DNA from: Chitinophagaceae bacterium BSSC1
GTDB taxonomy: Bacteria > Bacteroidota > Bacteroidia > Chitinophagales > Chitinophagaceae
NCBI GenBank assembly: GCA_002256435.1
Contig: NKJC01000002.1
Location: forward strand, 291,996 to 355,995
Reading direction: 5' to 3'
Length of the DNA stretch: 64,000 nucleotides
Below, piece by piece: positions 49,274 to 59,253 of this stretch; the stretch's first letter is position 1, and each line of letters begins with the position of its first letter. Below the pieces are notes generated by a model. That model saw nothing but the letters and a program-made list of their open reading frames with translations, searched no databases and was not told where the DNA came from. The position numbers were made by a program, and so were the translations under genes.

Positions 49274-50668
49274 ATGGCATTGATTAAGAGTATTTCAGGA
49301 ATTAGGGGCACAATTGGTGGCGTACCCGGAGACAATTTGAGTCCTTTAGACGTGGTTAGATTTACAGCTGCCTATGGTAGTTGGTTAAAAGAATCCCTGA
49401 ATGATGGTACCAGTGTTCGTAAAAAAGTGGTCATTGGTAGAGACGGAAGGATTAGCGGAGAGTTGGTACAAAGAATTGTAATCAGTACTTTGAATGCACT
49501 TGGAATTGACGTTGTAGACCTTGGTTTAAGTACTACGCCCACTGTAGAAATGGCTGTAGTTTTTGAAAAAGCGGATGGCGGAATTATTCTTACTGCTAGT
49601 CATAACCCCAAAGAATGGAATGCATTAAAACTCTTAAATAATAAAGGAGAATTTATCAGTGGAGATGAAGGTGCCAAAATTCTTGAAATAGCAGCAGCTG
49701 ATTTGTTTCATTTTGCAGATGTAGACAATCTTGGTAGCTATACCACCAACAAAACCGCTTTAGAAAAGCATATTCAAATGGTGGTTGACTATCCATTGGT
49801 AGATATTGCTGCAATTAAAAAAGCTGGATTTAAAATTGTTTTAGACGCCATTAATAGTACTGGCGCTACCGCCGTTCCCCAATTATTAAAAGCCTTAGGC
49901 GTTGATGATATTGTTGTTTTGAATGGAGAAGTTAATGGACAGTTTGCACACAACCCTGAGCCATTACCTGAACACTTGAACCAATTATGCAATGAAGTAA
50001 ATAAGCAAAAAGCCCATATGGGTATTGCGGTAGATCCTGATGTAGATAGGCTTTGTTTTGTATGTGAAGACGGCACTTTATTTGGTGAAGAATATACCTT
50101 GGTAGCTGTTGCAGATTATGTATTAAAACATAGAAAAGGAAATACCGTAAGTAATTTATCAAGTACAAGGGCACTAAGAGATGTAACTGAGAAACATGGT
50201 GGACAATATTTTCCAAGTGCAGTGGGTGAAGTGAATGTGGTTAATATGATGAAGGAATCTAAAGCGGTGATTGGAGGAGAAGGTAACGGAGGTATTATTG
50301 TTCCCGATTTACATTATGGTAGGGACGCTTTAATTGGTATTGCCTTATTTCTAACACACTTGGCGCACGAGAAGAAAACAGTGAAGCAATTGCGAAGTAG
50401 CTATCCTGATTACTTTATCAGCAAGAATAAAATTGAATTGAATCAAGGAACAGATTTGAAAAAAATCTTTTCTGTGATACAAAAGAAATATAAAAAGCAA
50501 CCAATTAATACCATTGATGGATTAAAGATTGAATTTGATACTGATTGGGTACACTTGCGTCCTAGCAATACAGAACCCATTATTCGTATTTATGCTGAAA
50601 GCAATTTCCAAACAACCGCTGCAAATATTGCCAAGCGTTTGATGCAGGATATTAATGAAGCACAGTAA
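49274..50668 (+). CDS. glmM: Phosphoglucosamine mutase / phosphohexomutase
   Basis: SGIRGTIGG, GIILTASHNPKEWNALK, DPDVDRLCFV, GEGNGGIIVPDLHYGRDAL, RPSNTEPIIRIYAE. Confidence 0.88.
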   Translation: MALIKSISGIRGTIGGVPGDNLSPLDVVRFTAAYGSWLKESLNDGTSVRKKVVIGRDGRISGELVQRIVISTLNALGIDVVDLGLSTTPTVEMAVVFEKADGGIILTASHNPKEWNALKLLNNKGEFISGDEGAKILEIAAADLFHFADVDNLGSYTTNKTALEKHIQMVVDYPLVDIAAIKKAGFKIVLDAINSTGATAVPQLLKALGVDDIVVLNGEVNGQFAHNPEPLPEHLNQLCNEVNKQKAHMGIAVDPDVDRLCFVCEDGTLFGEEYTLVAVADYVLKHRKGNTVSNLSSTRALRDVTEKHGGQYFPSAVGEVNVVNMMKESKAVIGGEGNGGIIVPDLHYGRDALIGIALFLTHLAHEKKTVKQLRSSYPDYFISKNKIELNQGTDLKKIFSVIQKKYKKQPINTIDGLKIEFDTDWVHLRPSNTEPIIRIYAESNFQTTAANIAKRLMQDINEAQ

Positions 50669-50677
50669 AGCTAGAAC

Positions 50678-51805
50678 ATGGAAAGAATTTACCTGGATAA
50701 TGCCGCAACTACTGCACTTGACCCAGCAGTGCTAGAGGCAATGATGCCTTATTTAACTACCAATTTTGGTAACCCCTCTTCTATTTATAGTTATGGTAGA
50801 GAATGCCGAATGGGTATTGAAAACGCGCGCAAGACAGTAGCCAAAATTTTGAATGCGCATCCAGCTGAAATCTTTTTTACCAGTGGTGGTACTGAAAGCA
50901 GCAATACTGCCATTACTGCTTCTGTTAGAGATTTGGGTTGTAAGCATATTATCTCTTCTGTTATAGAACACCATGCCACTACCCATACCATTGAGTATTT
51001 GCACAAGAATGGAGAAGCCGCATTGAGTTATGTGAAATTGTTGGAAAATGGCCATGTAGATTTAGAAGACCTAGAATTATTACTGAAAGAAAGTGAAGAG
51101 AAATGCTTGGTTACTTTAATGCACGCCAATAATGAAATTGGGAATATCTTGGACATTCATGCGGTAGGCAATCTTTGCAAAGAATATGGTGCTATTTTCC
51201 ACAGCGATACGGTTCAAACAGTTGGTCACTTTCCTTTTGATCTTAGAAACACACCTGTACATTTTATAACTGGTGCTGGTCATAAATTCCACGGCCCCAA
51301 AGGTGTTGGCATGTTGTACATTAATGAGAATGTGAAAATTCATCCATTGATTAATGGGGGTGCCCAAGAAAGAAATATGCGCGCTGGTACTGAAAATGTA
51401 TACGGTATTATTGGTTTTGCAAAAGCATTGGAACTAGCAACGGAACATTTTGAAAATGACAGCCAATATATTCAAGGTTTAAAAGATTATATGGCAGAGG
51501 CTTTGCAAAAAGCCATTCCTGAATGTAGTTTTAATGGAGATAGAACTGGCAAATCATTATATGCAGTTCTCAGTGTTAGTTTTCCTAAAACTGAAAAAAG
51601 TGAAATGATATTGTTTAATATGGACATTAACCATATTTGTGCTAGTGGTGGCAGTGCCTGTACTTCAGGTGCCGACCAAGGTTCTCATGTAATTAGGGCC
51701 ATCAATTCTAATCCCAACCAAGTAACCGTTAGATTTTCTTTTTGCAAACACAATACCAGAGCTGAAATTGATCTTGTTGTTAGCAAGCTCCAAGAAATGA
51801 TATAA
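50678..51805 (+). CDS. Cysteine desulfurase (NifS/IscS family)
   Basis: MERIYLDNAATTALDPAVLEAM, FTSGGTESSN, SGAGHKFHGPKGVGMLY-like region, ASGGSACTSG. Confidence 0.94.
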   Translation: MERIYLDNAATTALDPAVLEAMMPYLTTNFGNPSSIYSYGRECRMGIENARKTVAKILNAHPAEIFFTSGGTESSNTAITASVRDLGCKHIISSVIEHHATTHTIEYLHKNGEAALSYVKLLENGHVDLEDLELLLKESEEKCLVTLMHANNEIGNILDIHAVGNLCKEYGAIFHSDTVQTVGHFPFDLRNTPVHFITGAGHKFHGPKGVGMLYINENVKIHPLINGGAQERNMRAGTENVYGIIGFAKALELATEHFENDSQYIQGLKDYMAEALQKAIPECSFNGDRTGKSLYAVLSVSFPKTEKSEMILFNMDINHICASGGSACTSGADQGSHVIRAINSNPNQVTVRFSFCKHNTRAEIDLVVSKLQEMI

Positions 51806-51825
51806 TATCTGAATAAAAAACTACC

Positions 51826-52524
51826 ATGAAAAAAATCAAATTGATTCTTGCCTTTTGTAGCATCATTGCCCTGTTTGAGGGATGCAAATCTTCCTCCATG
51901 TCAGTGATTGGCTTTTGGGTTAACAAAAACCAAGAAGTTTTGGGTAAGAAACGCAGTTTGTTTATTATGGTCTTGGCCCAAGACTTAAACGCTCGCAATG
52001 TGCTTGAAACTGATTTAAAAGCAGCTGCAGAAAAAAGGGGACTGAAAGCGGTAACTAGTATTGAAGCCTTAGGCCCAATGAATGTGGGAAAGAATTTTCC
52101 TGCAGACGCCATTTTGGCCAAGATTAAGGAATTAAAATTGGAAACCATTTTTACGGTTGCCGTAAAAGATATTCGCACTGAAAGTCACTATGTTCAAGCG
52201 TCACAGTCTTTCTACAATCCAGTAAGCAGCTATGGCTATTATGGCAATTTTGGTTCTTATTATGGCAATTACTGGGGTTCAGGATTGGGTATGATGGGAC
52301 CAGGCGTTGTGATGAGTACGGGTATGTCTAGTTATAATCCTGGCTATACGGTTGAAAAGAAAACTATCTACCTAGAAAGCAACTTGTATGACACTCAAAG
52401 TCAGGAATTACTGATGTCTATTCAAACCAAGGCCGTTGACCCAGAATCCATTGCCAAAGCCAGTAAAAAATTCACCACTGAAATGGTGAAGGAGCTAGAT
52501 ACTGAGATTAAACTTAGAAAATAA
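51826..52524 (+). CDS. Hypothetical lipoprotein with Tyr/Gly-rich insert
   Basis: MKKIKLILAFCSIIALFEGCKSSS lipobox; SSYGYYGNFGSYYGNYWGSGLG. Confidence 0.7.
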   Translation: MKKIKLILAFCSIIALFEGCKSSSMSVIGFWVNKNQEVLGKKRSLFIMVLAQDLNARNVLETDLKAAAEKRGLKAVTSIEALGPMNVGKNFPADAILAKIKELKLETIFTVAVKDIRTESHYVQASQSFYNPVSSYGYYGNFGSYYGNYWGSGLGMMGPGVVMSTGMSSYNPGYTVEKKTIYLESNLYDTQSQELLMSIQTKAVDPESIAKASKKFTTEMVKELDTEIKLRK

Positions 52525-52547
52525 AAAAATATCCTTTTTGACTTTCC

Positions 52548-52584
52548 AAAAAAAAGCAGCTAATCAATTAGCTGCTTTTTTTTT
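52548..52584. terminator. Bidirectional intrinsic terminator
   Basis: aaaaaaagcagctaa-tcaa-ttagctgctttttttt between convergent genes. Confidence 0.88.
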
Positions 52585-52601
52585 ACTATCATACCTATTA
52601 A

Positions 52602-54140
52602 TTATCCTTGGTATTCATCATCTTCTTCCTCGTTTAGGTCAAATTGTCCAAGATTCATCATGCTACCCATCAAATCTTTGAACTCAATCTTTCCGTCAAT
52701 ATTTCTTTTGCTGATCATAGAATAAGCAGCTAATCCATGTAATACAAATTCCATTAATAGTGCATTCTCTGTTTCACTAGCATGAGGATAGTGTTTTTTA
52801 ACTATCCCATACAAGCCATCTACTTGGTATAAAGCAGCAATTTTAGCATCGTCCTTCATATCTAATAAAAGGTCTACATGCTTACCTCCATCAAACCAAC
52901 GGATAATGGATTTATAAGGATTCTCCGGCTCTTTTTCTTCTGCAGATTTTTTACCCGTTCCGCGTTTCTTTTTAATCTGATCTGGGTTGGGAAAATATTG
53001 CACAAACTGAGACCTAATGGATTTATCTAAAAGTTGCACAGCAACTTGATAAGGCCCTTCCTGTTCGCCTTCATAGACCAACTCTATTTTACCTGTAATG
53101 GCTGGAATAATCCCCTGCAAATCTGAGATCCAAACTTGTGTGTGTTTTTCACCGTGTATGATGGCCCTTCTTTCTGCTGCGCTGATGGCGTTTTCATAAG
53201 CTGCAATGGTTAGCCTTGCACTAACCCCACTTTTCTTGTCAACGTATTCATTGTTTCTAGCTTCAAAGGCAATTTGCTCTACCAGTCTTTTTAATAAATC
53301 ACTAATGGAAACCTTTTCCATCTGCACGGGCAATAAGTTAGCCTCTTGTTCTGTAATAGCCAAAGATGTTTCCATGGTCTTTGGATAATGTGTAAGAATC
53401 TGACTTTCAATCCTATCTTTTAGAGGTGTAACAATGCTACCGCGATTGGTATAGTCTTCCGGATTGGCTGTGAATACAAACAATATATCAAGTGGCATCC
53501 TTAATTTGAAACCACGAATTTGAATATCACCCTCCTGCAAAATATTGAATAGCGCTACTTGAATCCTGGCTTGCAAATCAGGCAATTCATTGATCACAAA
53601 AATGCCTCGATTGCTTCTAGGAATAATACCATAATGAATAACTTCTTCATCCGAAAAACTCAGTTTTAAGTTGGCCGCTTTAATGGGATCTATGTCTCCA
53701 ATTAAATCAGCCACACTTACATCGGGCGTAGCCAATTTTTCGCCATAGCGTTCATTTCTATTGACCCAATGAATGGGTGTATCATCTCCTAACTTGGCAA
53801 TCAGGTCACGAGAATACTTGCTCAGAGGATTAAATGGGTCATCATTGACCTCTGACCCAGCAATGGTAGGTACCCACTCATCTAATAATTCCACCATTTG
53901 CCTGGCCATTCTGGTCTTGGCTTGTCCCCTAAGACCTAAATACAAAATATTATGCCTACTGAGCAAGGCCCTTTCCGTATCTGGGATCACCGTGTCTTCA
54001 TAACCCATAATGCCTTCAAAAGGATTTTCTTTTGATTGCATTTTCAAAATCAAGTTTTCCCTGATTTCTTCTTTTACGGTTTTAGAACGGTAACCACTCT
54101 TAATCAATTCTCCTAAAGTCTGTATCTGTTGCTTGCTCAT
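52602..54140 (-). CDS. Magnesium chelatase ChlI-like AAA+ ATPase
   Basis: NPFEGIMGYEDTVIPDTERALLSRHNILYLGLRGQAKTRMAR; RGIFVINELPDLQARIQVALFNILQEGDIQIRG; LFVFTANPEDYTNRGSIVTPLKDRI. Confidence 0.88.
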   Translation of the reverse strand: MSKQQIQTLGELIKSGYRSKTVKEEIRENLILKMQSKENPFEGIMGYEDTVIPDTERALLSRHNILYLGLRGQAKTRMARQMVELLDEWVPTIAGSEVNDDPFNPLSKYSRDLIAKLGDDTPIHWVNRNERYGEKLATPDVSVADLIGDIDPIKAANLKLSFSDEEVIHYGIIPRSNRGIFVINELPDLQARIQVALFNILQEGDIQIRGFKLRMPLDILFVFTANPEDYTNRGSIVTPLKDRIESQILTHYPKTMETSLAITEQEANLLPVQMEKVSISDLLKRLVEQIAFEARNNEYVDKKSGVSARLTIAAYENAISAAERRAIIHGEKHTQVWISDLQGIIPAITGKIELVYEGEQEGPYQVAVQLLDKSIRSQFVQYFPNPDQIKKKRGTGKKSAEEKEPENPYKSIIRWFDGGKHVDLLLDMKDDAKIAALYQVDGLYGIVKKHYPHASETENALLMEFVLHGLAAYSMISKRNIDGKIEFKDLMGSMMNLGQFDLNEEEDDEYQG

Positions 54141-54149
54141 GTGTTGCTG

Positions 54150-55247
54150 TTAATAAACGGTTTTGTTTTTGCCACTTTCAAAATCTTTGAACAGAAATGC
54201 ACCTAATTTATCCAAGGATGCAAAAAATGCTTTGCCATGATTGGTCTCTGTAAACTCCTGAACAAAGCTCTGAAGATAAGGGTCAGAAGCAATCATGAAT
54301 GTGGTGATGGGAATTTTTAATTTTTTACACTGGGCCGCCAGATTAATACACCTGTTGACCACTTTGCGATCCAAACCAAAACTATTCTTATAATATTTTT
54401 TACCAATTTTCAAACAGGTGGGTTTACCATCTGTGATCATGAAAATCTGTTTGTTGGGATTCTTTTGTTTTCGCAACAAGTCCATGGCCAATTCCAAACC
54501 GGCAACGGTATTGGTATGATAGGGCCCAACTTGTAAATAAGGCAGGTCTTTGATTTCTATACTCCATGCATCATTTCCAAAAACCACAATATCCAACGTG
54601 TCTTTGGGATAGCGGGTAGTAATGAGTTCACTGAGTGCCATGGCCACTTTTTTGGCAGGCGTAATCCTGTCTTCTCCATATAAAATCATGGAATGAGAGA
54701 TATCAATCATCAACACGGTAGAAGTCTGGCTTTTAAAATCAGACTCTCTAATTTGTAAATCATCTTCCCTCATGGAAAAACTTTCTACACCATGATTGAT
54801 CTGAGCATTTCTAATGCTTTCTGTAAAATCAATTTGTTCTAGAGAGTCACCAAATTGAAATGGTCTTGTATCTGGATTTAATTCATCACCCCTTCCCTGT
54901 TTATTAGTTTGGTGACTTCCCTGTTTTGCTTTCTTGAGCTTCCCAAAAATCTCTTCTAGGCTTTTTTTGCGAATGGTTTGTTCTGACTTTCCCGTAATCT
55001 TAAAACTCCCGTCTTGGGGATTTTCCTTGAGATAACCATTCTCTTTGAGGTCCTCAATAAAATCGCCCATGCCATAATCCTTGTCTGTTAAATGGTACTG
55101 TCTGTCTAGTTCATTTAACCAAGACAGGGCCTCTGTTGCATCTCCATTGGTATGTGTAAGCAATTGCGTAAAAATGTCTAGCAATTGTTCAAACTTGGAG
55201 CTTGCACCCTGATTAGGCTGAAATTGAATAAAACGGTGTCCGATCAT
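54150..55247 (-). CDS. VWA-domain protein
   Basis: TVLMIDISHSMILYGEDRITPAKKVAMALSEL (MIDAS DxSxS), FMITDGKPT. Confidence 0.9.
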   Translation of the reverse strand: MIGHRFIQFQPNQGASSKFEQLLDIFTQLLTHTNGDATEALSWLNELDRQYHLTDKDYGMGDFIEDLKENGYLKENPQDGSFKITGKSEQTIRKKSLEEIFGKLKKAKQGSHQTNKQGRGDELNPDTRPFQFGDSLEQIDFTESIRNAQINHGVESFSMREDDLQIRESDFKSQTSTVLMIDISHSMILYGEDRITPAKKVAMALSELITTRYPKDTLDIVVFGNDAWSIEIKDLPYLQVGPYHTNTVAGLELAMDLLRKQKNPNKQIFMITDGKPTCLKIGKKYYKNSFGLDRKVVNRCINLAAQCKKLKIPITTFMIASDPYLQSFVQEFTETNHGKAFFASLDKLGAFLFKDFESGKNKTVY

Positions 55248-55312
55248 AATGGGAATCTACAAAAGAATTGGAAACTACTAAAGACTATAACAAGGAATTG
55301 ATGAATAAGTTC

Positions 55313-55345
55313 TAAAAAAGATGCCCGGACTTTTGTCCAGGCATC
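55313..55345 (-). terminator. Intrinsic terminator for DUF2723 gene
   Basis: gatgcccggac-tttt-gtccaggcatc (one mismatch) with T-run on minus strand. Confidence 0.7.
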
Positions 55346-55367
55346 ACTACATATATTTATTGACTGA

Positions 55368-58300
55368 TTACTTATTCACAGAATCAGCAGACATCATCTT
55401 TCCAGGTATTTGAATCCTTGGATTGTAAATGGTCTGAATCTGCTCTAAGCCTTGTAAATAGCTTTCTGCCATTCTTTTTTCATCGGCCATCTGATCAACT
55501 TTATCTCCAGTAAGACCATTGTAAAACTTAACCTGTTGTTGTAGGTCTTTTTTCACTGAGGCGGCTACCTTATTGGCTAAGGTAGTATCACCAGCCATTA
55601 AACATGCTTCTAAGAATAATAAAGAGTTCTTATTATGCATATTTCCACGGCTAACCATACCATATGAGAAGTTTTCATCCAACATCATTTTATCTACTAA
55701 TTGCAAGGCTTTTTTAGCTTCTTCTTTTCTGTTTTTAGCAGAAAGGTCAATGGCTAGTTCAGCATATGCATTTCTAATGGTATTTAAGTGTCTGCGGTTT
55801 TCTTCATCAAAATACACTCCTTTTACATTGGCATTACCAAAGGCAAAATTGTTCATTGCTTTAGACAGCATCCAATCTGTATTTACCCTGCTATTTTGAA
55901 CAGGTACCAATCTAAAACTCAAACCATCTCTTCTTAAGAATTGGTCAAATCCAAGATCCACACCTGGGTTGGTGAAATAGATGGGGCGTTTCCATTTGTT
56001 AGCAGCAATAATATTCAATACAGCTAGGTCATTTTTCATCAAAGAACCCTTAGGAATATCAAACCTCATTTCTCCAACAATGCTATCTGTAGCATTGGCC
56101 ACTTTGTTTTTCAAAACAAAATCCTTATCAACTGGAACAGCAAATTTTCTAACTGGGAAACTGTTCAAAGGCTCAGATCCGCGGCTATTGTCTAATTTGT
56201 CTGCGTCATCACTACCCACATAATTCTTCATCACATCATATAGGTCATAATAACGGTCTTCTGGAATATTGGGTCTTGGTGAGTAAACAATATAATCACG
56301 CTTGCCTGCTTCAATTTGCTCAGCAGACCAAATTACGTCTATGCTATCACTCTGGTTTACTTTGTAACGCAATTGGTTAATGTACCAATCAATACCTAAT
56401 AAGCTATAGTTAATCACACGAATATCTGGCCTAATGCCCTCTACTTCTTGTGCATACCAAAGCGGATATGTATCATTATCGCCAAAGGAGAACAAGATGG
56501 CATTTGGTGCACAGCTTTCTAAATAGTCTTTAGCCAAGTCTCTAGAAAGTACTTTTTGACTACGGTCATGGTCATCCCACTCTTGTTGAGCCATTAAAGT
56601 TGGTACGGCAAAGAAACAAAGCACGGTAGCCGCAATAGCTGCCACTTGCTGAGAGAGCTTAGAAGAGAACCAGTCACGCACTTTTAATACCCCAAGTCCA
56701 ATCCAAACAGCAAATGCATAGAAAGACCCTACATAAGCATAGTCACGTTCACGTGGTTGGTATCCTGCTTGGTTCAAATAAATGACAATAGCAAATCCTG
56801 TAAAGAAGAACATTAGAAAGTTCACTACGCCATCATCACTGCGCTGCTTGAACTGATAAAACAGTCCAATTAAACCAAGGATAAAGGGCAACAAGAATAA
56901 TTTGTTATTGGCTTTATTGTTCTTCATACTATCTGGCATCAAAGACTGATCGCCATACAACATATTATCAATAAAAGAAATTCCGGTAATCCAGTTACCA
57001 TCACGGATATTGCCCAAGAACATTCCCTGAACGTCATTTTGCTTACCAGAGAAATTCCACATAAAGTAGCGGAAATACATCCAATAGAACTGATAACCCA
57101 CCAAGAATTTTACGTTATCTGCCTGTGTAGGAGAACGATCATATCCTCCATCTTTTAAGCGATTAATATTTAAGAAATAGGCATAGTAATCAGCATGATT
57201 CTGGTCATTACTTGCATCCCAAACCCTTGGGAAAACCATTTTGTCTTCTGCTTGATACAAGTATTTTCTATCTGGTCCAATTTCAATGTATTTGTCACGG
57301 GCTTTCTCATATTTCATAGCCCCATTTTTTACATCTACTGGTTGCGCATTAAACTTTTGACCATAGACCAAGGGGAAATCACCATATTGTTCCCTACCCA
57401 AATAACCCACCAAACTCATTGGATTGTCTACATTGTACATGTCTACAGAAGGATTGGCATTACTTCTAATCATGGTAGTTACATAAGTACTATAACCAAT
57501 GAGCATAAATGCCAAAGACCAAAGACTGATGCGTAAATAGGCCCAGTTCTTTTTGGCAGCATAGTTTAATCCATAACCTATTAATACAGCCAATAAAACA
57601 AAGAAAGTGATAAACCCACTAAAGAATGGAAGACCCATTAAGTTGACAAACCAACGGTCAAAACTTCCTGCTAGTTTAACAGTGTATTGAATTACACCCA
57701 CCTGAATAATTCCAGTAATGGCACAACCAATCACAAAGAAGATATAGATACCACCATAATGTGCTTTCTGGTCTTTATTCCATTTTTCAACCAAGAACAA
57801 AAGACCAATAGCCGCTAAGGTTCCAAAAATCATTAATCCACCCATAGTGGCATCCATGGTCAATCCACGATCTTCATTTACTTCACCGTTGGCAAGCACC
57901 AAAGCACTTACAAAAGCCAATGCCCCACCAATGGCAATAATGCGTAAAAACCATTTGCGCAGATTAGCGTAATTGAAACTGTCTTTCTTTTTAAAATAAT
58001 ACACCATTACTATGGCAGGTATTGTCAAGAGGTTCAATAAGTGAACCCCAATAGACAAGCCCATCATAAAGAAGATAAACACAATCCATTTGTCTGCACC
58101 TTCTTCTTCAGCATGGTTCTCCCATTTAAGGATGGCCCAAAATACAATTGCAGTAAAGAAACTAGACAAAGCATATACTTCACCCTCTACTGCACTATAC
58201 CAAAATGAATCAGAGAAAGTATATGCCAAAGCACCTACTACACCTGCTCCCATAATGGACCAAATCTGATAACTACTTAAAGTATCGGTAGTCTTAACCA

Positions 58301-58613
58301 TCACAATCTTGCGTGCAAAATGGGTAATGGTCCAGAACAAAAATAAAATGGTAAATCCACTAGCCAGTGCACTCATCACGTTCACTGCTTTTGCAGCAGT
58401 GAGTGGATTGTCACCAAACAAAACAATGAATACCCTACCTAGGATCACAAACAATGGCGCTCCCGGAGGATGCGGAATCTGTAGTTTAAAACAGCTACTC
58501 ACAAACTCACCACAATCCCAGAAGCTTCCACCCGCTTCAGCGGTCATGATGTACACGGTACAGGCTACAAAAGCCACTACCCAACCAACAATGTTATTGA
58601 TCCGATTAAATTG
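55368..58613 (-). CDS. DUF2723-family membrane protein (TMEM260-like protein O-mannosyltransferase family)
   Basis: VAFVACTVYIMTAEAGGSFWDCGEFVSSCFKLQIPHPPGAPLFVILGR; YQPRERDYAYVGSFYAFAVW; NDTYPLWYAQEVEGIRPD. ATG 58613 preferred. Confidence 0.9.
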   Translation of the reverse strand, partial: QFNRINNIVGWVVAFVACTVYIMTAEAGGSFWDCGEFVSSCFKLQIPHPPGAPLFVILGRVFIVLFGDNPLTAAKAVNVMSALASGFTILFLFWTITHFARKIVMVKTTDTLSSYQIWSIMGAGVVGALAYTFSDSFWYSAVEGEVYALSSFFTAIVFWAILKWENHAEEEGADKWIVFIFFMMGLSIGVHLLNLLTIPAIVMVYYFKKKDSFNYANLRKWFLRIIAIGGALAFVSALVLANGEVNEDRGLTMDATMGGLMIFGTLAAIGLLFLVEKWNKDQKAHYGGIYIFFVIGCAITGIIQVGVIQYTVKLAGSFDRWFVNLMGLPFFSGFITFFVLLAVLIGYGLNYAAKKNWAYLRISLWSLAFMLIGYSTYVTTMIRSNANPSVDMYNVDNPMSLVGYLGREQYGDFPLVYGQKFNAQPVDVKNGAMKYEKARDKYIEIGPDRKYLYQAEDKMVFPRVWDASNDQNHADYYAYFLNINRLKDGGYDRSPTQADNVKFLVGYQFYWMYFRYFMWNFSGKQNDVQGMFLGNIRDGNWITGISFIDNMLYGDQSLMPDSMKNNKANNKLFLLPFILGLIGLFYQFKQRSDDGVVNFLMFFFTGFAIVIYLNQAGYQPRERDYAYVGSFYAFAVWIGLGVLKVRDWFSSKLSQQVAAIAATVLCFFAVPTLMAQQEWDDHDRSQKVLSRDLAKDYLESCAPNAILFSFGDNDTYPLWYAQEVEGIRPDIRVINYSLLGIDWYINQLRYKVNQSDSIDVIWSAEQIEAGKRDYIVYSPRPNIPEDRYYDLYDVMKNYVGSDDADKLDNSRGSEPLNSFPVRKFAVPVDKDFVLKNKVANATDSIVGEMRFDIPKGSLMKNDLAVLNIIAANKWKRPIYFTNPGVDLGFDQFLRRDGLSFRLVPVQNSRVNTDWMLSKAMNNFAFGNANVKGVYFDEENRRHLNTIRNAYAELAIDLSAKNRKEEAKKALQLVDKMMLDENFSYGMVSRGNMHNKNSLLFLEACLMAGDTTLANKVAASVKKDLQQQVKFYNGLTGDKVDQMADEKRMAESYLQGLEQIQTIYNPRIQIPGKMMSADSVNK

Positions 58614-58734
58614 CATACGGTTTTGGTTTTTTAAGACTGGCAAACATACCTTAATAATCCTAAAATGGAAAAACTGACACCCTCTTTTATGATATTTAAG
58701 AAAATCTTAGACCTTGATTTGAAACAAGATGCCA

Positions 58735-59187
58735 TCATTGGCAACTACAGGCCCATTCCTTACCCAAATCAATACAGGTAACAACCGTTACTTCATCAGC
58801 ACAAGGTGCAAAAATGACCCTGACCCTTTGCCCGTCATCCGTTATCCCTTCTACCGCATATTTTTTCTGGCAATCAGCCACTTGAAGGGAGCTTTTCTTG
58901 TAGTTGATGGTTCCATTGAGCAAGATTGCTTCAATTTCTTTTTCGGAAATTTGTCTACAATCCATTCTACACCTAGCGTGTTTAGAATAATTCATTTTGG
59001 CTGGATGTCTATTTAACCCTCTTGGTTCAGATGCCACAGTTGGCTTGGGGTTACTGGTCTTTTTGGTAGTAGGTTTAACAGTAGGATCCTTGGTTGGCTG
59101 GCGCGATTCTTGACATTTTTTCAGTCCAAAAGAAAGCAAGGCAAGGAAAATCAATCCAAGATAAGGGGCTGCTTTTTTAAAATTCAT
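58735..59187 (-). CDS. Membrane-anchored DUF4258-domain protein
   Basis: MNFKKAAPYLGLIFLALLSFG anchor; YSKHARCRMDCRQISEKEIEAIL...RVRVIFAPCADEVTVVTCIDL. Start ATG 59187 avoids overlap with mtaB. Confidence 0.78.
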   Translation of the reverse strand: MNFKKAAPYLGLIFLALLSFGLKKCQESRQPTKDPTVKPTTKKTSNPKPTVASEPRGLNRHPAKMNYSKHARCRMDCRQISEKEIEAILLNGTINYKKSSLQVADCQKKYAVEGITDDGQRVRVIFAPCADEVTVVTCIDLGKEWACSCQ

Positions 59188-59238
59188 GTTTAAACTGCTT
59201 TGAAAGGGCCAATTTACAGCATTTTGACTTTGGCTTGT

Positions 59239-59246
59239 TATCTTTG
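59239..59246 (+). promoter_or_regulatory. -7 promoter element TATCTTTG
   Basis: Matches TAnnTTTG; 7 nt before mtaB ATG 59254. Confidence 0.45.
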
Positions 59247-59253
59247 CGCCTCT

